Positions 47,882 through 56,623 are shown, counted from the stretch's first letter. The stretch is 57,201 nucleotides of DNA from Pseudomonadota bacterium (GCA_023391335.1 JAEWBG010000080.1:1-57201); one strand, 5' to 3'. Numbers and translations are program-made. Notes: generated from the letters alone by a model not told the origin.

Positions 47882-47915
47882 GGCGCAGGGGACTCGTGCC
47901 GAATTGCGCCTTTTT
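47882..47915 (+). terminator. Possible terminator between moeA and moaA
   Basis: GGCGCA pairs with TGCGCC around a 17-base loop, followed by five T residues, 60 bases past moeA. The stem is short, so strength is doubtful. If active, moaA would need its own promoter in 47916-47969. Confidence 0.45.
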
Positions 47916-47969
47916 CGGATCGCTCACACGGTGTAACGTGGCCCCGGAGTTTTTCCTTCAGCACCCCGC

Positions 47970-49022
47970 ATGTCTTCCGGCGACATCATCCCTTTGAACA
48001 TCACTTCGCGCCCGCACGACGCGTTAGGTCGTCCTTTGCACGATCTGCGTATCTCTGTGATGGATCGGTGCAACTTCCGTTGCCCCTACTGCATGCCGCG
48101 CGAGACGTTTCACGAGAACTATCGCTTCTTGAAGTCGAGCGAGCGCCTGTCCTTCGAAGAAATCACGCGGCTCACTCGCCTCTTCGTGCAGCTCGGTGTG
48201 CGTAAGCTTCGTTTAACCGGCGGCGAACCGCTGTTGCGGCCCAACCTTTCCGAACTCGTGGGCGAACTCACGGCGTTGGAAGGCGTGGAGGATGTTGCAC
48301 TCACCACGAATGGTGTGCTGCTTGCACAGCATGCAGCAGAACTCAAGGCAAACGGACTGCACCGCATCACCGTCAGCCTCGACACGCTCGACGCCGACAT
48401 CTTCAAACAGATGTCAGGCGGATTTGCCGAATTGCAGGGCGTATTGGATGGCTTGCAGTCCTCGGTTGCAGCCGGACTCACGCCGATCAAAATCAATTGT
48501 GTGGTGGAACGCGGATTGAACGATCACACCATATTGGATTTGCTGGAGCGCTTCCGCGGCACCGGCATCATCGTGCGTTTCATCGAATACATGGATGTCG
48601 GCAATCGAAATTCCTGGCGCATGGATCGAGTGGTGGCGTCTCGAGAACTACTGGAGAGAATCGCGGCACGATGGCCAGTGCACGCTGTTCAAGAAAATTA
48701 CCGGGGCGAGGTCGCCGAACGATATGCGTTCGATGACGGACAAGGCGAGATTGGCTTCATCTCTTCGGTGACCAATCCATTTTGCGGCGATTGCACCCGT
48801 GCGCGACTGTCCTCGGAAGGTGTCTTTTACACGTGCCTGTTTGCATCTTCCGGGGTCGACTTGCGTGCACCGCTGCGCTCCGGTGCGAGCGACGAAGAGT
48901 TGCTGAAGACGATCGCCGAGACGTGGTCACGCCGCTCAGATCGCTACAGCGAGCTGCGTGGATCCGAATCGGCGATCGAACATCCATTGCGAAAAATCGA
49001 AATGTATTACATCGGCGGGTAG
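47970..49022 (+). CDS. moaA: GTP 3',8-cyclase
   Basis: A 350-residue radical SAM enzyme that rearranges GTP in the first step of molybdenum cofactor synthesis. The N-terminal 4Fe-4S cluster ligands are C34, C38 and C41 (DRCNFRCPYC). SAM-binding LRLTGGEPLLR (about 79-89) and TTNGVLL follow. The C-terminal cluster ligands are in FCGDCTRARLSSEGVFYTCL (about 271-290), and the protein ends in the conserved double glycine YYIGG needed for MoaC coupling. The length is slightly long because of a leader of about 20 residues. It is first of four closely packed genes: moaA, moaC, mobA-moaD, moaE. Confidence 0.96.
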   Translation: MSSGDIIPLNITSRPHDALGRPLHDLRISVMDRCNFRCPYCMPRETFHENYRFLKSSERLSFEEITRLTRLFVQLGVRKLRLTGGEPLLRPNLSELVGELTALEGVEDVALTTNGVLLAQHAAELKANGLHRITVSLDTLDADIFKQMSGGFAELQGVLDGLQSSVAAGLTPIKINCVVERGLNDHTILDLLERFRGTGIIVRFIEYMDVGNRNSWRMDRVVASRELLERIAARWPVHAVQENYRGEVAERYAFDDGQGEIGFISSVTNPFCGDCTRARLSSEGVFYTCLFASSGVDLRAPLRSGASDEELLKTIAETWSRRSDRYSELRGSESAIEHPLRKIEMYYIGG

Positions 49023-49025
49023 CTC

Positions 49026-49499
49026 ATGACGCTGTCACACATCGATGAGAATGCGCGTCCTACGATGGTTGACGTGAGCGCGAAGCAAGTCACTCGCCGC
49101 ACAGCGACGGCGGAATCTCGCGTTCAATTTCCGCAGGAGGTCGCCGCGGAACTCGCTCGCAGGGACTTCAACACGTCGAAAGGCCCCGTCTTTCAAACCG
49201 CCATCATCGCCGGCACGATGGCAGCGAAGCGTACGCATGAACTCATCCCTTTCTGCCATCCGCTCGGCATCGAGAGCTGCAAGATCCATATCGACATGCA
49301 GGCCAGCGAAGCGATCGTTCGTTGCACGGTCGCGGTCACCCACAAGACCGGCGTCGAGATGGAAGCACTCACCGGCGCGAGCGTCGCGGCACTCACGATC
49401 TACGACATGTGCAAAGCGTTGTCGCATGAGATCGCGATTACACACACTCGGCTCGTCGAGAAAACCGGCGGTCGCAGTGGCGACATCAAATTAGACTGA
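49026..49499 (+). CDS. moaC: Cyclic pyranopterin monophosphate synthase
   Basis: A 157-residue enzyme that converts the MoaA product to cyclic pyranopterin monophosphate. Motifs are MVDVSAKQVTRRTATAES (about 14-31), GPVFQTAIIAGTMAAKRTHE (about 53-72), IPFCHPLGI (active-site region, about 74-82), HKTGVEMEALTGASVAALTI (about 106-125) and the terminal EKTGGRSGDIK. All conserved residues are in place. It begins three bases after moaA and ends six before mobA-moaD. Confidence 0.96.
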   Translation: MTLSHIDENARPTMVDVSAKQVTRRTATAESRVQFPQEVAAELARRDFNTSKGPVFQTAIIAGTMAAKRTHELIPFCHPLGIESCKIHIDMQASEAIVRCTVAVTHKTGVEMEALTGASVAALTIYDMCKALSHEIAITHTRLVEKTGGRSGDIKLD

Positions 49500-49505
49500 A
49501 GATTC

Positions 49506-50357
49506 ATGACCAGCATCCCATTATTCGGATTGATCCTCGCGGGCGGCGCAAGCACTCGCATGCAACGCGATAAAGCCGCGTTGACCTACCACGGTCGCAC
49601 CCAACTCGAATGGGCGTTCGAGTTACTGGCACCGCTGTGCGGCGAAACCTTTGTGTCCGTGCGAGATGCACAACGCACCGACCCGGTACGAAGCCGATTC
49701 CCGCTGCTCGTCGATGGCGCTTTTGGCGAAGGCCCCATCGCCGGGATCTGCACTGCGCTAACGAGTTATTCGAACATTGCGTGGCTGGTCCTGGCGTGCG
49801 ATCTGCCCTTTCTGACTGCGAACACACTCAAGCATTTGATCGCACGTCGCGATCCATCGCGCATCGCAACGGCTTATCGAAGTCAACACGATGGCCTGCC
49901 CGAACCGCTGTGCGCCATCTGGGAGCCGCACGCGCGAGATGCGGTCCTTGCACACATCACGTCCGGCAAACACTGTCCGCGTAAGCTCTTGATCAACTCG
50001 AACGCCGCGCTAATTGATGTTCCTGAGGCGAATGCGCTGGACAACGTGAATACGCCCGACGAAGTCAGCGCTGCCACGGCTATGCTGTCCGGCCGCTCAC
50101 TCGCAACTGGCGAACCGAAATCCATTCGGGTGCAGTATTTTGCGGTGCTGCGAGAACAGGCAGGACGTCGCGAAGAGCAAATGCAAACACGCGCGCAGAC
50201 CGCCGCCGATTTGTACGCTGAACTCAAGCAGCGCTATGGATTTCAGTTGTCGCCGACGCAACTCAAAGTCGCGCTGAACAATGAGTTCAGCGATTGGCAA
50301 ACACCGCTCCAGCAAGGCGATGCCGTCGTCTTCATTCCTCCGGTGGCCGGCGGATGA
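49506..50357 (+). CDS. mobA-moaD: MobA-MoaD fusion protein
   Basis: A 283-residue fusion. Residues 1-195 are MobA, the guanylyltransferase that makes the dinucleotide cofactor, with the nucleotide-binding LILAGGASTRMQRDKAAL (about 9-26), LVDGAFGEGPIAGI and LACDLPFLTANTL (about 96-108). Residues about 201-283 are a MoaD ubiquitin-like sulfur carrier: SIRVQYFAVLREQAGRREEQ, a central ALNNEF, and a C-terminal VVFIPPVAGG ending in the double glycine that is thiocarboxylated. No stop or start separates the two. The two halves act at different steps, so the fusion is unusual. The stop overlaps the moaE start (ATGA). Confidence 0.92.
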   Translation: MTSIPLFGLILAGGASTRMQRDKAALTYHGRTQLEWAFELLAPLCGETFVSVRDAQRTDPVRSRFPLLVDGAFGEGPIAGICTALTSYSNIAWLVLACDLPFLTANTLKHLIARRDPSRIATAYRSQHDGLPEPLCAIWEPHARDAVLAHITSGKHCPRKLLINSNAALIDVPEANALDNVNTPDEVSAATAMLSGRSLATGEPKSIRVQYFAVLREQAGRREEQMQTRAQTAADLYAELKQRYGFQLSPTQLKVALNNEFSDWQTPLQQGDAVVFIPPVAGG

Positions 50358-50815
50358 AGACGTTCTCGTTTAGCTCATCCGCGCTCACGCCCGATGTATA
50401 TCGCCGTTCGCTGGAAGATCCTGCAGCGGGTGGATATGCGTCGTTCGAAGGTTGGGTGCGCAATCACAACGAAGGTCACGCGGTTACGCATTTGGAGTAC
50501 GAAGGGTTCGAAGCGCTCGCTAACAAAGAAGGCGAACGCATCGTTCGCGAAGCGATTGCGAAATACGGCGTCATCAACGCTGCGTGCGTGCATCGCGTTG
50601 GCGATCTTGCCATCGGCGACTTAGCCGTATGGGTCGGCGTGAGCTCACGCCATCGCGCCGAAGCCTTCGCTGCGTGCCGCTACATCATCGATGAAGTGAA
50701 ACATCGCGTTCCGATCTGGAAGAAGGAACACTATGAGAATGGCGATTCAGGGTGGGTCAATTGCGAGCGCTGCGCGTCGCATTCTCATGAGCATAGCCAT
50801 GAGAGTCATGATTGA
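50354..50815 (+). CDS. moaE: Molybdopterin synthase catalytic subunit
   Basis: A 153-residue protein that transfers sulfur from MoaD to cyclic pyranopterin. It has ASFEGWVRNHNEGHAVTHLE (about 27-46), YEGFEALANKEG, HRVGDLAIGDLAVWVGVSS (about 75-93), and the catalytic lysine region VPIWKKEHYENG. The C-terminus is a His-rich extension, ASHSHEHSHESHD, after NCERC, which is not part of the core fold and could bind metal. Its start overlaps the mobA-moaD stop by four bases, so the carrier domain and the catalytic subunit are made together. Confidence 0.94.
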   Translation: MKTFSFSSSALTPDVYRRSLEDPAAGGYASFEGWVRNHNEGHAVTHLEYEGFEALANKEGERIVREAIAKYGVINAACVHRVGDLAIGDLAVWVGVSSRHRAEAFAACRYIIDEVKHRVPIWKKEHYENGDSGWVNCERCASHSHEHSHESHD

Positions 50816-51018
50816 AGAACGAAGAGAAGTTAGCCGCAGAGAACGCAAAAAGAACACGAGACAGTGAGAGCGAGAAGAATTCGGGTGCATCCTTGCGCAC
50901 CAGGATGTGCCGGTAATCTGTATCGATGACCTGCACCAGTTCACGCGCATAGCGCTTTCACTTCATCACCTCATCACTGTGTCTATCTTTGTGATCCTTG
51001 TGTTACGTCCTAACTTCC
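50816..51018. other. Repeat-bearing spacer between convergent genes
   Basis: TTAGCCGCAGAGAACGC followed by AAAAAGAACACGAG (about 50830-50861) lies just after moaE. CACTTCATCACCTCATCACT (about 50959-50978) and CCTTGTGTTACGTCC (about 50997-51011) lie just before the ompA-type stop codon on the other strand. All belong to dispersed families. No gene and no standard terminator. Confidence 0.6.
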
Positions 51019-52470
51019 TCAGCGCAGCTGCACATGGATCACCAAATCAATGCGTCGATTGCGAGCGCGGCCTTCGGGCGTTTCATTCGTCGCGACAGGG
51101 CGGGCTTCGCCATAGCCGATCGAGCTGATCTTCTCCGGATTTATTCCGAAATTGCTCACCAGATAAGACTTCACCGAATCGGCGCGATCCTGAGAGAGAA
51201 TCAGGTTCGCTGAATCGCTGCCATTTGCATCGGTGTGGCCTTCCACGGAGATCGATGCATCCGGGAATAGCTGTAGGGCATCGCGCACCTTCTGCATCAA
51301 CGCCGCATTCGAGCCATCGACGGTGCTCTTTCCCGGCGGGAACTTGATCCCGAGCAGCGAGATCACGACATCGTCGCCCTGACGTAGCACTCGGGCTTCA
51401 TCCGGCGTAAACGAACTTTCGATCGTCGCTGCATTCACGCGAACGCGTTCCTGTGCATCGACTCGTCGCTGGAGGGCAATGCGTTCCTCCGATACGCCAC
51501 CCAGCCGCGCATCCATTTTTTCGAGTTGCGCTTTGAGCGCTGCGAGCTGTTGATCGCGATCCTCGCGATCGGTCTTCAAGCGTCGAATTTCATCCTGCTG
51601 CTGGCGGACGTGCTCTTCGATCTCTTGCAATGCAGGCTCAAAGCCCTGATCGAAGCGAACCGACAGTTCCATATTCTTTGCCATCCGCTTCAACGGCTCT
51701 TCCCACGCAAGGATCATCGCCTCGAACCCCGCCTTGTCATCCTTCTCCGCCTCGTTCGCAGTGCTGATGAGTTTCGCGAGATACGCTGCATGACGCGCTT
51801 CGTAGCGAGCTTGTGCCGCCAAATTGCGGGCGGTGGTCAAGTCATAGCGATTGCGTTGCACTTCCTGCTCGGCTTGCGCGAGATATCGTTTGGCGGCATC
51901 CAACGAACGCGGTGCGATCTTCCCCACTTTCGCTGCATCGTCCTCCGCAATGGCGGACCGCGCCTCGTCGAGCACGCTCGCCTTGATTGCGATCAACTCA
52001 GCATCTCGCAACAGCACTTCCGCCTCGGCCGCCTTCTTCTGCGCGTTACGAATGTCCGATTGCTCGTTTTGCAGCATCGCATCGTTGAAGCGTTGTGCGG
52101 CTTTCGCCCAAGCCTCCGGCGCAAGTTTCGGAGCGTTCGCCTTCAAGGCGTCGTCGCGGGCACTAATCGTGGAAGGCACCAACTGACGTGCTGCGCTCGC
52201 TGCTTCCTGGGCGCGCTGCAATGCTGCCTCGCCTTCGTTGACGCGCGCGCGGATCTTATCCATGGCCTTGCCCTTCTCGGCATCGCGAGAAGCGCTTTGG
52301 AATGCTTCAACAGCGCGGGTGAAATTCTTGGGCGAGAGAACGTTGACCTGCTGCGCTTTGGCTTGCTCGAGGTCTGACGCAAGCGCGCTGACGGGGGAAG
52401 TGTCTGCCGCACCGCAAATCTGCGCGAACAAAAGACCAGTCATCGCAACTGCGCGGCGCCAATGCGTCAT
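51019..52470 (-). CDS. OmpA-family peptidoglycan-binding protein with long coiled coil
   Basis: A 483-residue protein with a signal peptide (about 1-22, ending QICGA-AD). Residues about 30-330 are Ala/Glu/Lys/Gln-rich helices with coiled-coil spacing and two DUF4398-like stretches (LAPEAWAKAAQRFNDAMLQN; IAPRSLDAAKRYLAQAEQEV). The OmpA C-terminal domain (about 370-483) has ISVEGHTDANGSDSANLILS, QDRADSVKSYLV, ISSIGYGEARPVA and GRARNRRIDLVI, which bind peptidoglycan. It is a periplasmic tether of the outer envelope. ATG 52470 has AAGG upstream. It begins 38 bases after proA on the same strand, so the two may be co-transcribed. Confidence 0.9.
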   Translation of the reverse strand: MTHWRRAVAMTGLLFAQICGAADTSPVSALASDLEQAKAQQVNVLSPKNFTRAVEAFQSASRDAEKGKAMDKIRARVNEGEAALQRAQEAASAARQLVPSTISARDDALKANAPKLAPEAWAKAAQRFNDAMLQNEQSDIRNAQKKAAEAEVLLRDAELIAIKASVLDEARSAIAEDDAAKVGKIAPRSLDAAKRYLAQAEQEVQRNRYDLTTARNLAAQARYEARHAAYLAKLISTANEAEKDDKAGFEAMILAWEEPLKRMAKNMELSVRFDQGFEPALQEIEEHVRQQQDEIRRLKTDREDRDQQLAALKAQLEKMDARLGGVSEERIALQRRVDAQERVRVNAATIESSFTPDEARVLRQGDDVVISLLGIKFPPGKSTVDGSNAALMQKVRDALQLFPDASISVEGHTDANGSDSANLILSQDRADSVKSYLVSNFGINPEKISSIGYGEARPVATNETPEGRARNRRIDLVIHVQLR

Positions 52471-52508
52471 ACACACCTTCAACTTGAGTCGCAGGGAAGA
52501 CGTCGTGT

Positions 52509-53786
52509 TCAAGGACGGGTCTGACCCGATCCCCGCACGACATACTTATAACTGGTGAGCTGCTCGACCCCGACCGGACCGCGCGCATGAAATTTGTCGG
52601 TGCTGATGCCGATCTCCGCACCCATGCCGAATTCTCCGCCGTCGGCGAATTGGGTGGATGCGTTGTGAAGCACGATCGCGCTATCGACCTGAGCGAGAAA
52701 ACGCTCCGCTGCCTTCGCATCGGACGTGACGATCGAGTCCGTATGCGCAGACCCATACTGATCGATGTGCGCGATGGCCTCGTCGACACCGTTCACTGTT
52801 TTTGCTGCGACAATCGCATCGAGATATTCGGTGTACCAATCCGCTTCTGTGGCCGCGGTCACCCGTGGGTCTACGCGTTGAACGGATTCATCGCCTCGTA
52901 CCGCACAGCCGGCATCGAGGAGTGTCTTGACGACCTGCGCAGTGCCCGCGAAGTTGCGATCGAACAGAACCGTCTCCGCAGCACCACAGATACCGGTGCG
53001 GCGCATCTTTGCGTTGAGGACAACGTTCTTCGCCATGTCGAGGTCGGCACCGGAGTGCACGTACACATGGCAGTTCCCTTCGAGATGGCCGATCACAGGA
53101 ACGCGAGCTTCGCGCTGGACGCGCTCCACCAAGCTCTTACCCCCACGTGGCACCACGACGTCGATGAAATCCGTCATGCCGGCCAGCATGTGACCGACCG
53201 CGGCACGATCCGTCGTGGGTACGATCTGGATTGCGGCTTCGGGTAAGTTGGCTGCACGAAGACCTTCGACCAGGCAACTGTGAATGGCACGGCTTGAGTG
53301 ACTGCTTTCCGAGCCGCCGCGCAGAATCACTGCGTTGCCGGACTTCAAACAGAGCGCACCGGCGTCGGCTGTGACGTTGGGCCTGCTCTCATAAATGATT
53401 CCAACCACGCCGAGCGGAACGCGGACACGCTGAATGCGCAGTCCGTTCGGCCGCGTCCATTCGGCGATCACGGTGCCGATGGGATCGGCGAGCGCGATCA
53501 CCTCTTCGATGCCGCGCGCCATGGATTCGATGCGTTTGTCGTCGAGCATCAAGCGATCGAGCAACGCGCCGCTCAAGTTGCGAGCCCGCGCTTGCTCCAT
53601 GTCCGTGCGATTTGCCTCGAGGATTTCCGTCTTCCGATCGCGGATTGCTCTCGCCGCTGCAGCCAACGCCTGATTTTTCGCCTCGGCGGTGGCCTGAGCC
53701 AGCACTCGCGCGGCGTTCACGGCCGCACGCCCCAAGGCGTTCATCTGTGTTGCGATTTCGTTGAGTTCAGAGGTGGCGGCGTTCAT
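52509..53786 (-). CDS. proA: Gamma-glutamyl phosphate reductase
   Basis: A 425-residue enzyme of the aldehyde dehydrogenase superfamily that reduces glutamyl-5-phosphate to the semialdehyde, the second step of proline synthesis. Characteristic segments are VRVPLGVVGIIYESRPNVTA (about 121-140), GNAVILRGGSES, VVVPRGGKSLV, IGHLEGNCHVYV (about 227-238), and the cysteine motif AKMRRTGICGAAETVLFD (about 258-275). The C-terminal FGMGAEIGISTDKFHARGPV is typical. The length is normal. It is separated from proB by a small gene on the other strand; an ompA-type gene follows by 38 bases. Confidence 0.95.
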   Translation of the reverse strand: MNAATSELNEIATQMNALGRAAVNAARVLAQATAEAKNQALAAAARAIRDRKTEILEANRTDMEQARARNLSGALLDRLMLDDKRIESMARGIEEVIALADPIGTVIAEWTRPNGLRIQRVRVPLGVVGIIYESRPNVTADAGALCLKSGNAVILRGGSESSHSSRAIHSCLVEGLRAANLPEAAIQIVPTTDRAAVGHMLAGMTDFIDVVVPRGGKSLVERVQREARVPVIGHLEGNCHVYVHSGADLDMAKNVVLNAKMRRTGICGAAETVLFDRNFAGTAQVVKTLLDAGCAVRGDESVQRVDPRVTAATEADWYTEYLDAIVAAKTVNGVDEAIAHIDQYGSAHTDSIVTSDAKAAERFLAQVDSAIVLHNASTQFADGGEFGMGAEIGISTDKFHARGPVGVEQLTSYKYVVRGSGQTRP

Positions 53787-53933
53787 CGCGTCATTCTACC
53801 GGCGGGTCGGCCTCAGTAAAGGATAGGACTCTTTCGCGAATCTCTTTGCGAGACGAGTTGTTGGAACACACCTTGAGCGCAGTGCGTCCTTCAGCATCGA
53901 AGCGCCAGCTCGCTTCCTCGAACGGAGACCATC

Positions 53934-54167
53934 ATGCTGAACGAACCGCAGTCCGCGTCATATCAGAAAGCGCTCGGAACCGTGTTGCTGGTCGGTGCAG
54001 TCGCTATATTGGCGGCTCCTGCAGCGCGGCGCATGTATCGACGGTGGCGCTTGCGCCATCCGGAGGCGAGAACGGAACAAGCGATCGACGATCAGCTCAT
54101 GGACACGTTCCCGGCCAGCGATCCGGTAGCGCCGCGTTATGTCGACATCCCGGTAAATCGCCGTTAG
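53934..54167 (+). CDS. Small single-pass membrane protein with FPASDP motif
   Basis: A 77-residue protein. One hydrophobic helix (ALGTVLLVGAVAILAAPAA, about 13-31) is followed by a basic patch RRMYRRWRLRHPEAR and a C-terminal IDDQLMDTFPASDPVAPRYV. The DTFPASDP motif recurs in many short uncharacterised bacterial proteins; its role is unknown to me. CGGAGACC precedes the ATG at good spacing. It lies in the gap between proB and proA on the opposite strand. Confidence 0.75.
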   Translation: MLNEPQSASYQKALGTVLLVGAVAILAAPAARRMYRRWRLRHPEARTEQAIDDQLMDTFPASDPVAPRYVDIPVNRR

Positions 54168-54222
54168 TACCGGTGTCGAAAACACCTCAACTCAGCAGGC
54201 TGTAAATGTTGCAGCTCGCCAC

Positions 54223-55368
54223 TTAACAAGAGGTGAATACGAGGTCGTCGCGGTGGACCAGCTCGTCGCGACCTCGATAACCCAGGATGGATTCGATCTC
54301 GGCAGATTGGCGCCCCTTGAGTCGCTCGGCGTCGGTACTGGAGTACGCCGCGAGGCCGCGCGCTAACTCCTGACCTTCCGAATCGCGGATGACGACGGCA
54401 TCGCCGCGCTGAAACTCGCCCTGGACGGCGGTCACCCCTGCCGGCAATAGACTTTTGCCCGCGCGTAATGCCGTCGCCGCACCCCCATCCACAGTGAGCT
54501 CGCCCGCGGGTTTGAGCGTTCCGGCAATCCATTGCTTGCGAACCGTCGCAGGCGTCGCACTGGGATAGAACCAGGTGCAGCGTGCGCCGTCTTCGATGCG
54601 CTTGACTGGGTGCAACTCCCGTCCCAATGAAACGCACATGTGGCAGCCGGCATTCACCGCAATGCGTGCCGCGGCAATTTTCGTCGCCATTCCGCCCGAA
54701 CCCACGTCAGAAGAAACTCCGCCGGCCATGCGCTCGATGTCGGGCGTGATCGAACGGACCTCAGGGATGAACTCGGCTGTCTGATCGCGAGTGGGGTCCG
54801 CTGTGTATAGACCATCCACATCGGACAGCAACAACAGGCAATCGGCGCTGATCATCTGCGCAACGCGGGCGGCGAGCCGATCGTTATCGCCATAGCGAAT
54901 CTCGGCGGTCGCGACCGTATCGTTTTCGTTGATGACCGGGATCGCCCCGAGGCGCAGCAACGTGCCCAAAGTATTACGGGCATTTAGATAACGCCGACGT
55001 TCCTCAGTATCGCCAAACGTGAGCAGGATCTGGGCGACACCCAAACCGTACTGCTCCAGCACCTCCTTCCAAGCGTGCGCGAGACTGATCTGACCCACGG
55101 CCGCCGCGGCCTGGCTTTCATCCAGCTTCAACTTTCCTGTCGGCAAACCAAGATGCCGCCGTCCCAATGCAATCGCACCGGAGGACACCAGCAACACCTC
55201 TTGCCCGCGTTGGCGCAGGCGCGAGATGTCGCTCGCCAAGGTCTCAAGCCACGTCCGATTGAGACGGCCGGTGGCGCTTTCGACCAGCAAAGCTGAGCCC
55301 ACTTTGATGACAACACGGCGCGCCTCAAACAGCGGCTTCGCGGCGGGGGTGGACTGCTGAGCGGTCAT
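54223..55368 (-). CDS. proB: Glutamate 5-kinase
   Basis: A 381-residue enzyme that phosphorylates glutamate in the first step of proline synthesis. The amino acid kinase domain (about 15-270) has VVIKVGSALLVE, LLVSSGAIALGRRHLGL, INENDTVATAEIRYGDNDRL (about 150-169), LLLLSDVDGLYTADP and GSGGMATKIAAARIAVNAG (about 224-242). A C-terminal PUA domain (about 290-375: GELTVDGGAATALRAGKSLL) completes the long form found in proteobacteria. Its product is the ProA substrate. The ATG overlaps a GGTTCGAATCCC sequence, which leaves no obvious ribosome-binding site. Confidence 0.95.
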   Translation of the reverse strand: MTAQQSTPAAKPLFEARRVVIKVGSALLVESATGRLNRTWLETLASDISRLRQRGQEVLLVSSGAIALGRRHLGLPTGKLKLDESQAAAAVGQISLAHAWKEVLEQYGLGVAQILLTFGDTEERRRYLNARNTLGTLLRLGAIPVINENDTVATAEIRYGDNDRLAARVAQMISADCLLLLSDVDGLYTADPTRDQTAEFIPEVRSITPDIERMAGGVSSDVGSGGMATKIAAARIAVNAGCHMCVSLGRELHPVKRIEDGARCTWFYPSATPATVRKQWIAGTLKPAGELTVDGGAATALRAGKSLLPAGVTAVQGEFQRGDAVVIRDSEGQELARGLAAYSSTDAERLKGRQSAEIESILGYRGRDELVHRDDLVFTSC

Positions 55369-55733
55369 GGGATTCGAACCAAGGAACTCTTATGAGCAAG
55401 AAGACTTTATGCGCTGCCCAGGAAATCTATGAGCCGTGACCGCAACTGCTGCGACGAGCCTGTTTCAGGTTTGCCGGATCGCTACGGAAGGTGACGGAAG
55501 TAGATCACTCGAAGCCTCACAAGGCGCAGATCGTTCGCATTCAGCATGTGCTGATGCGTCTTTTGTGCGCGTGCGGCGGCGAACGTGGGCAGCGAGTTTA
55601 GCAGATGCGTGCGAACGCTCCTTGTCGCTGCTATGCCTTGCAACATCGCTATACGAGTGAGTTGCCTGGTGCACAGCGAGCCCCTAATATCCTGCCGCCG
55701 GTCGCAGACCGGTCATCGTCGCTGAGGTGTCGC
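55369..55733. other. Divergent spacer between proB and the acidic-tail gene
   Basis: 365 bases without a gene. The part next to proB contains GGATTCGAACC (55370-55380), which looks like a tRNA T-arm in reverse, but the rest does not fold as a tRNA. The remainder should hold both promoters. No repeat family from other spacers is present. Confidence 0.5.
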
Positions 55734-56075
55734 GTGGGAAGAGATTACGATCCAGTTCAAGGCAAGTGGTACCAGGATCTCGAAGAGAACGAGATCTTCC
55801 AGGTGCTCTCCGTCGACCCCGACGAAGAGATCATTGAACTGCAGTACGAGAACGGCGACATCGAAGAGATCGATCTGGATACCTGGCATGAGCTCGATCT
55901 GGAGCACGCCGAAGAACCCGAGGGTTGGGCCAGCGACGACGAAGACGAAGAGGACGATGAAGACCTCGAAGAAGACGACGAGGACGATGACTGGGACGAG
56001 GACGAAGACGACGACTGGGACGACGACGACGAAGATCTCGACGACGACGACGATTACGGCGATCGCGACGAGTAA
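55734..56075 (+). CDS. Small protein with long acidic tail
   Basis: A 113-residue protein starting at GTG 55734, preceded by GAGG. The N-terminal 55 residues form a compact domain (GRDYDPVQGKWYQDLEENEI then FQVLSVDPDEEIIELQYENG and DIEEIDLDTWHELDL). It resembles the small DUF6763-type domain found in gammaproteobacteria, named from memory. Residues about 62-113 are almost entirely Asp and Glu with interspersed Trp. Function unknown; acidic tails of this kind often bind basic proteins or metal ions. A strong terminator follows directly. Confidence 0.85.
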   Translation: MGRDYDPVQGKWYQDLEENEIFQVLSVDPDEEIIELQYENGDIEEIDLDTWHELDLEHAEEPEGWASDDEDEEDDEDLEEDDEDDDWDEDEDDDWDDDDEDLDDDDDYGDRDE

Positions 56076-56100
56076 CTGACCTCACCAATTCCGAACACCG

Positions 56101-56144
56101 ATGCACCGGCTGAGTCGCTAAGATTCGGCCGGTGCATTTTTTTT
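56101..56144 (+). terminator. Intrinsic terminator after the acidic-tail gene
   Basis: ATGCACCGGC pairs with GCCGGTGCAT over ten bases around a 17-base loop, followed by seven T residues. It ends 29 bases before the next start codon. Confidence 0.93.
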
Positions 56145-56172
56145 GAGCGATCGAAAAGCTCCGCCGCCAGCC

Positions 56173-56583
56173 ATGAACCCGCTTCGCCTCGCATTGGTCG
56201 CCTCTGTGGCCGGCGTTTCGCTGTGGGGGCTGTTTTCGCTCCTCGATAACCTCCGCAAACCTGAGCTGCTACGCACGCAGAAGGTGATCGTCATCAAGGG
56301 CTGCGAGCCCATGGAGTCGGACGAAGCGCAACGCCTCTGTCCACACCTGCAGTGCGAGAAGGCCCTGCTCGATTCGAAGTCGGTCGCACGGTCCGCTCGG
56401 TTCCAAATCACCGTCGATCGCAAGGGGGCCACCATGCAGCTCGTCGGCGGAATGGTTGGAGGCAGCACCGGCGCCAGCTCGTTCGCCTGCCTCATCGACA
56501 ATCGGAAGGTGGTCAGTGCGCGTCTTCTGGATTCGGCCGAGCTCGAGACCTTGGCGGCCCAGGACGGCGACTGGTCTCTTTAG
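56173..56583 (+). CDS. Single-pass membrane-anchored protein of unknown function
   Basis: A 136-residue protein. An N-terminal hydrophobic segment (LALVASVAGVSLWGLFSLL, about 5-23) anchors a soluble periplasmic part with four cysteines (KGCEPMES, QRLCPHLQCEKA, SSFACLIDN), a pattern that allows two disulfides. No family recognised. ATG 56173 is chosen because the longer version would start at a TTG inside the terminator at 56101-56144. No ribosome-binding site is obvious. The next gene starts 40 bases downstream. Confidence 0.7.
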   Translation: MNPLRLALVASVAGVSLWGLFSLLDNLRKPELLRTQKVIVIKGCEPMESDEAQRLCPHLQCEKALLDSKSVARSARFQITVDRKGATMQLVGGMVGGSTGASSFACLIDNRKVVSARLLDSAELETLAAQDGDWSL

Positions 56584-56623
56584 GCGACTGGTTCGACTAG
56601 CAGATATTTGCGAGCATCCCGCC

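Noticed and set aside
55361..55443. tRNA-like sequence on the minus strand: GGTTCGAATCC plus a 7-base terminal match GCGGTCA / TGACCGC, 83 bases apart
   Set aside because: The D-arm, anticodon arm and three of the five T-stem pairs do not form, and the 3' side overlaps the proB start codon. tRNAscan-SE on 55340-55460 would settle it; a hit above threshold would overturn this.
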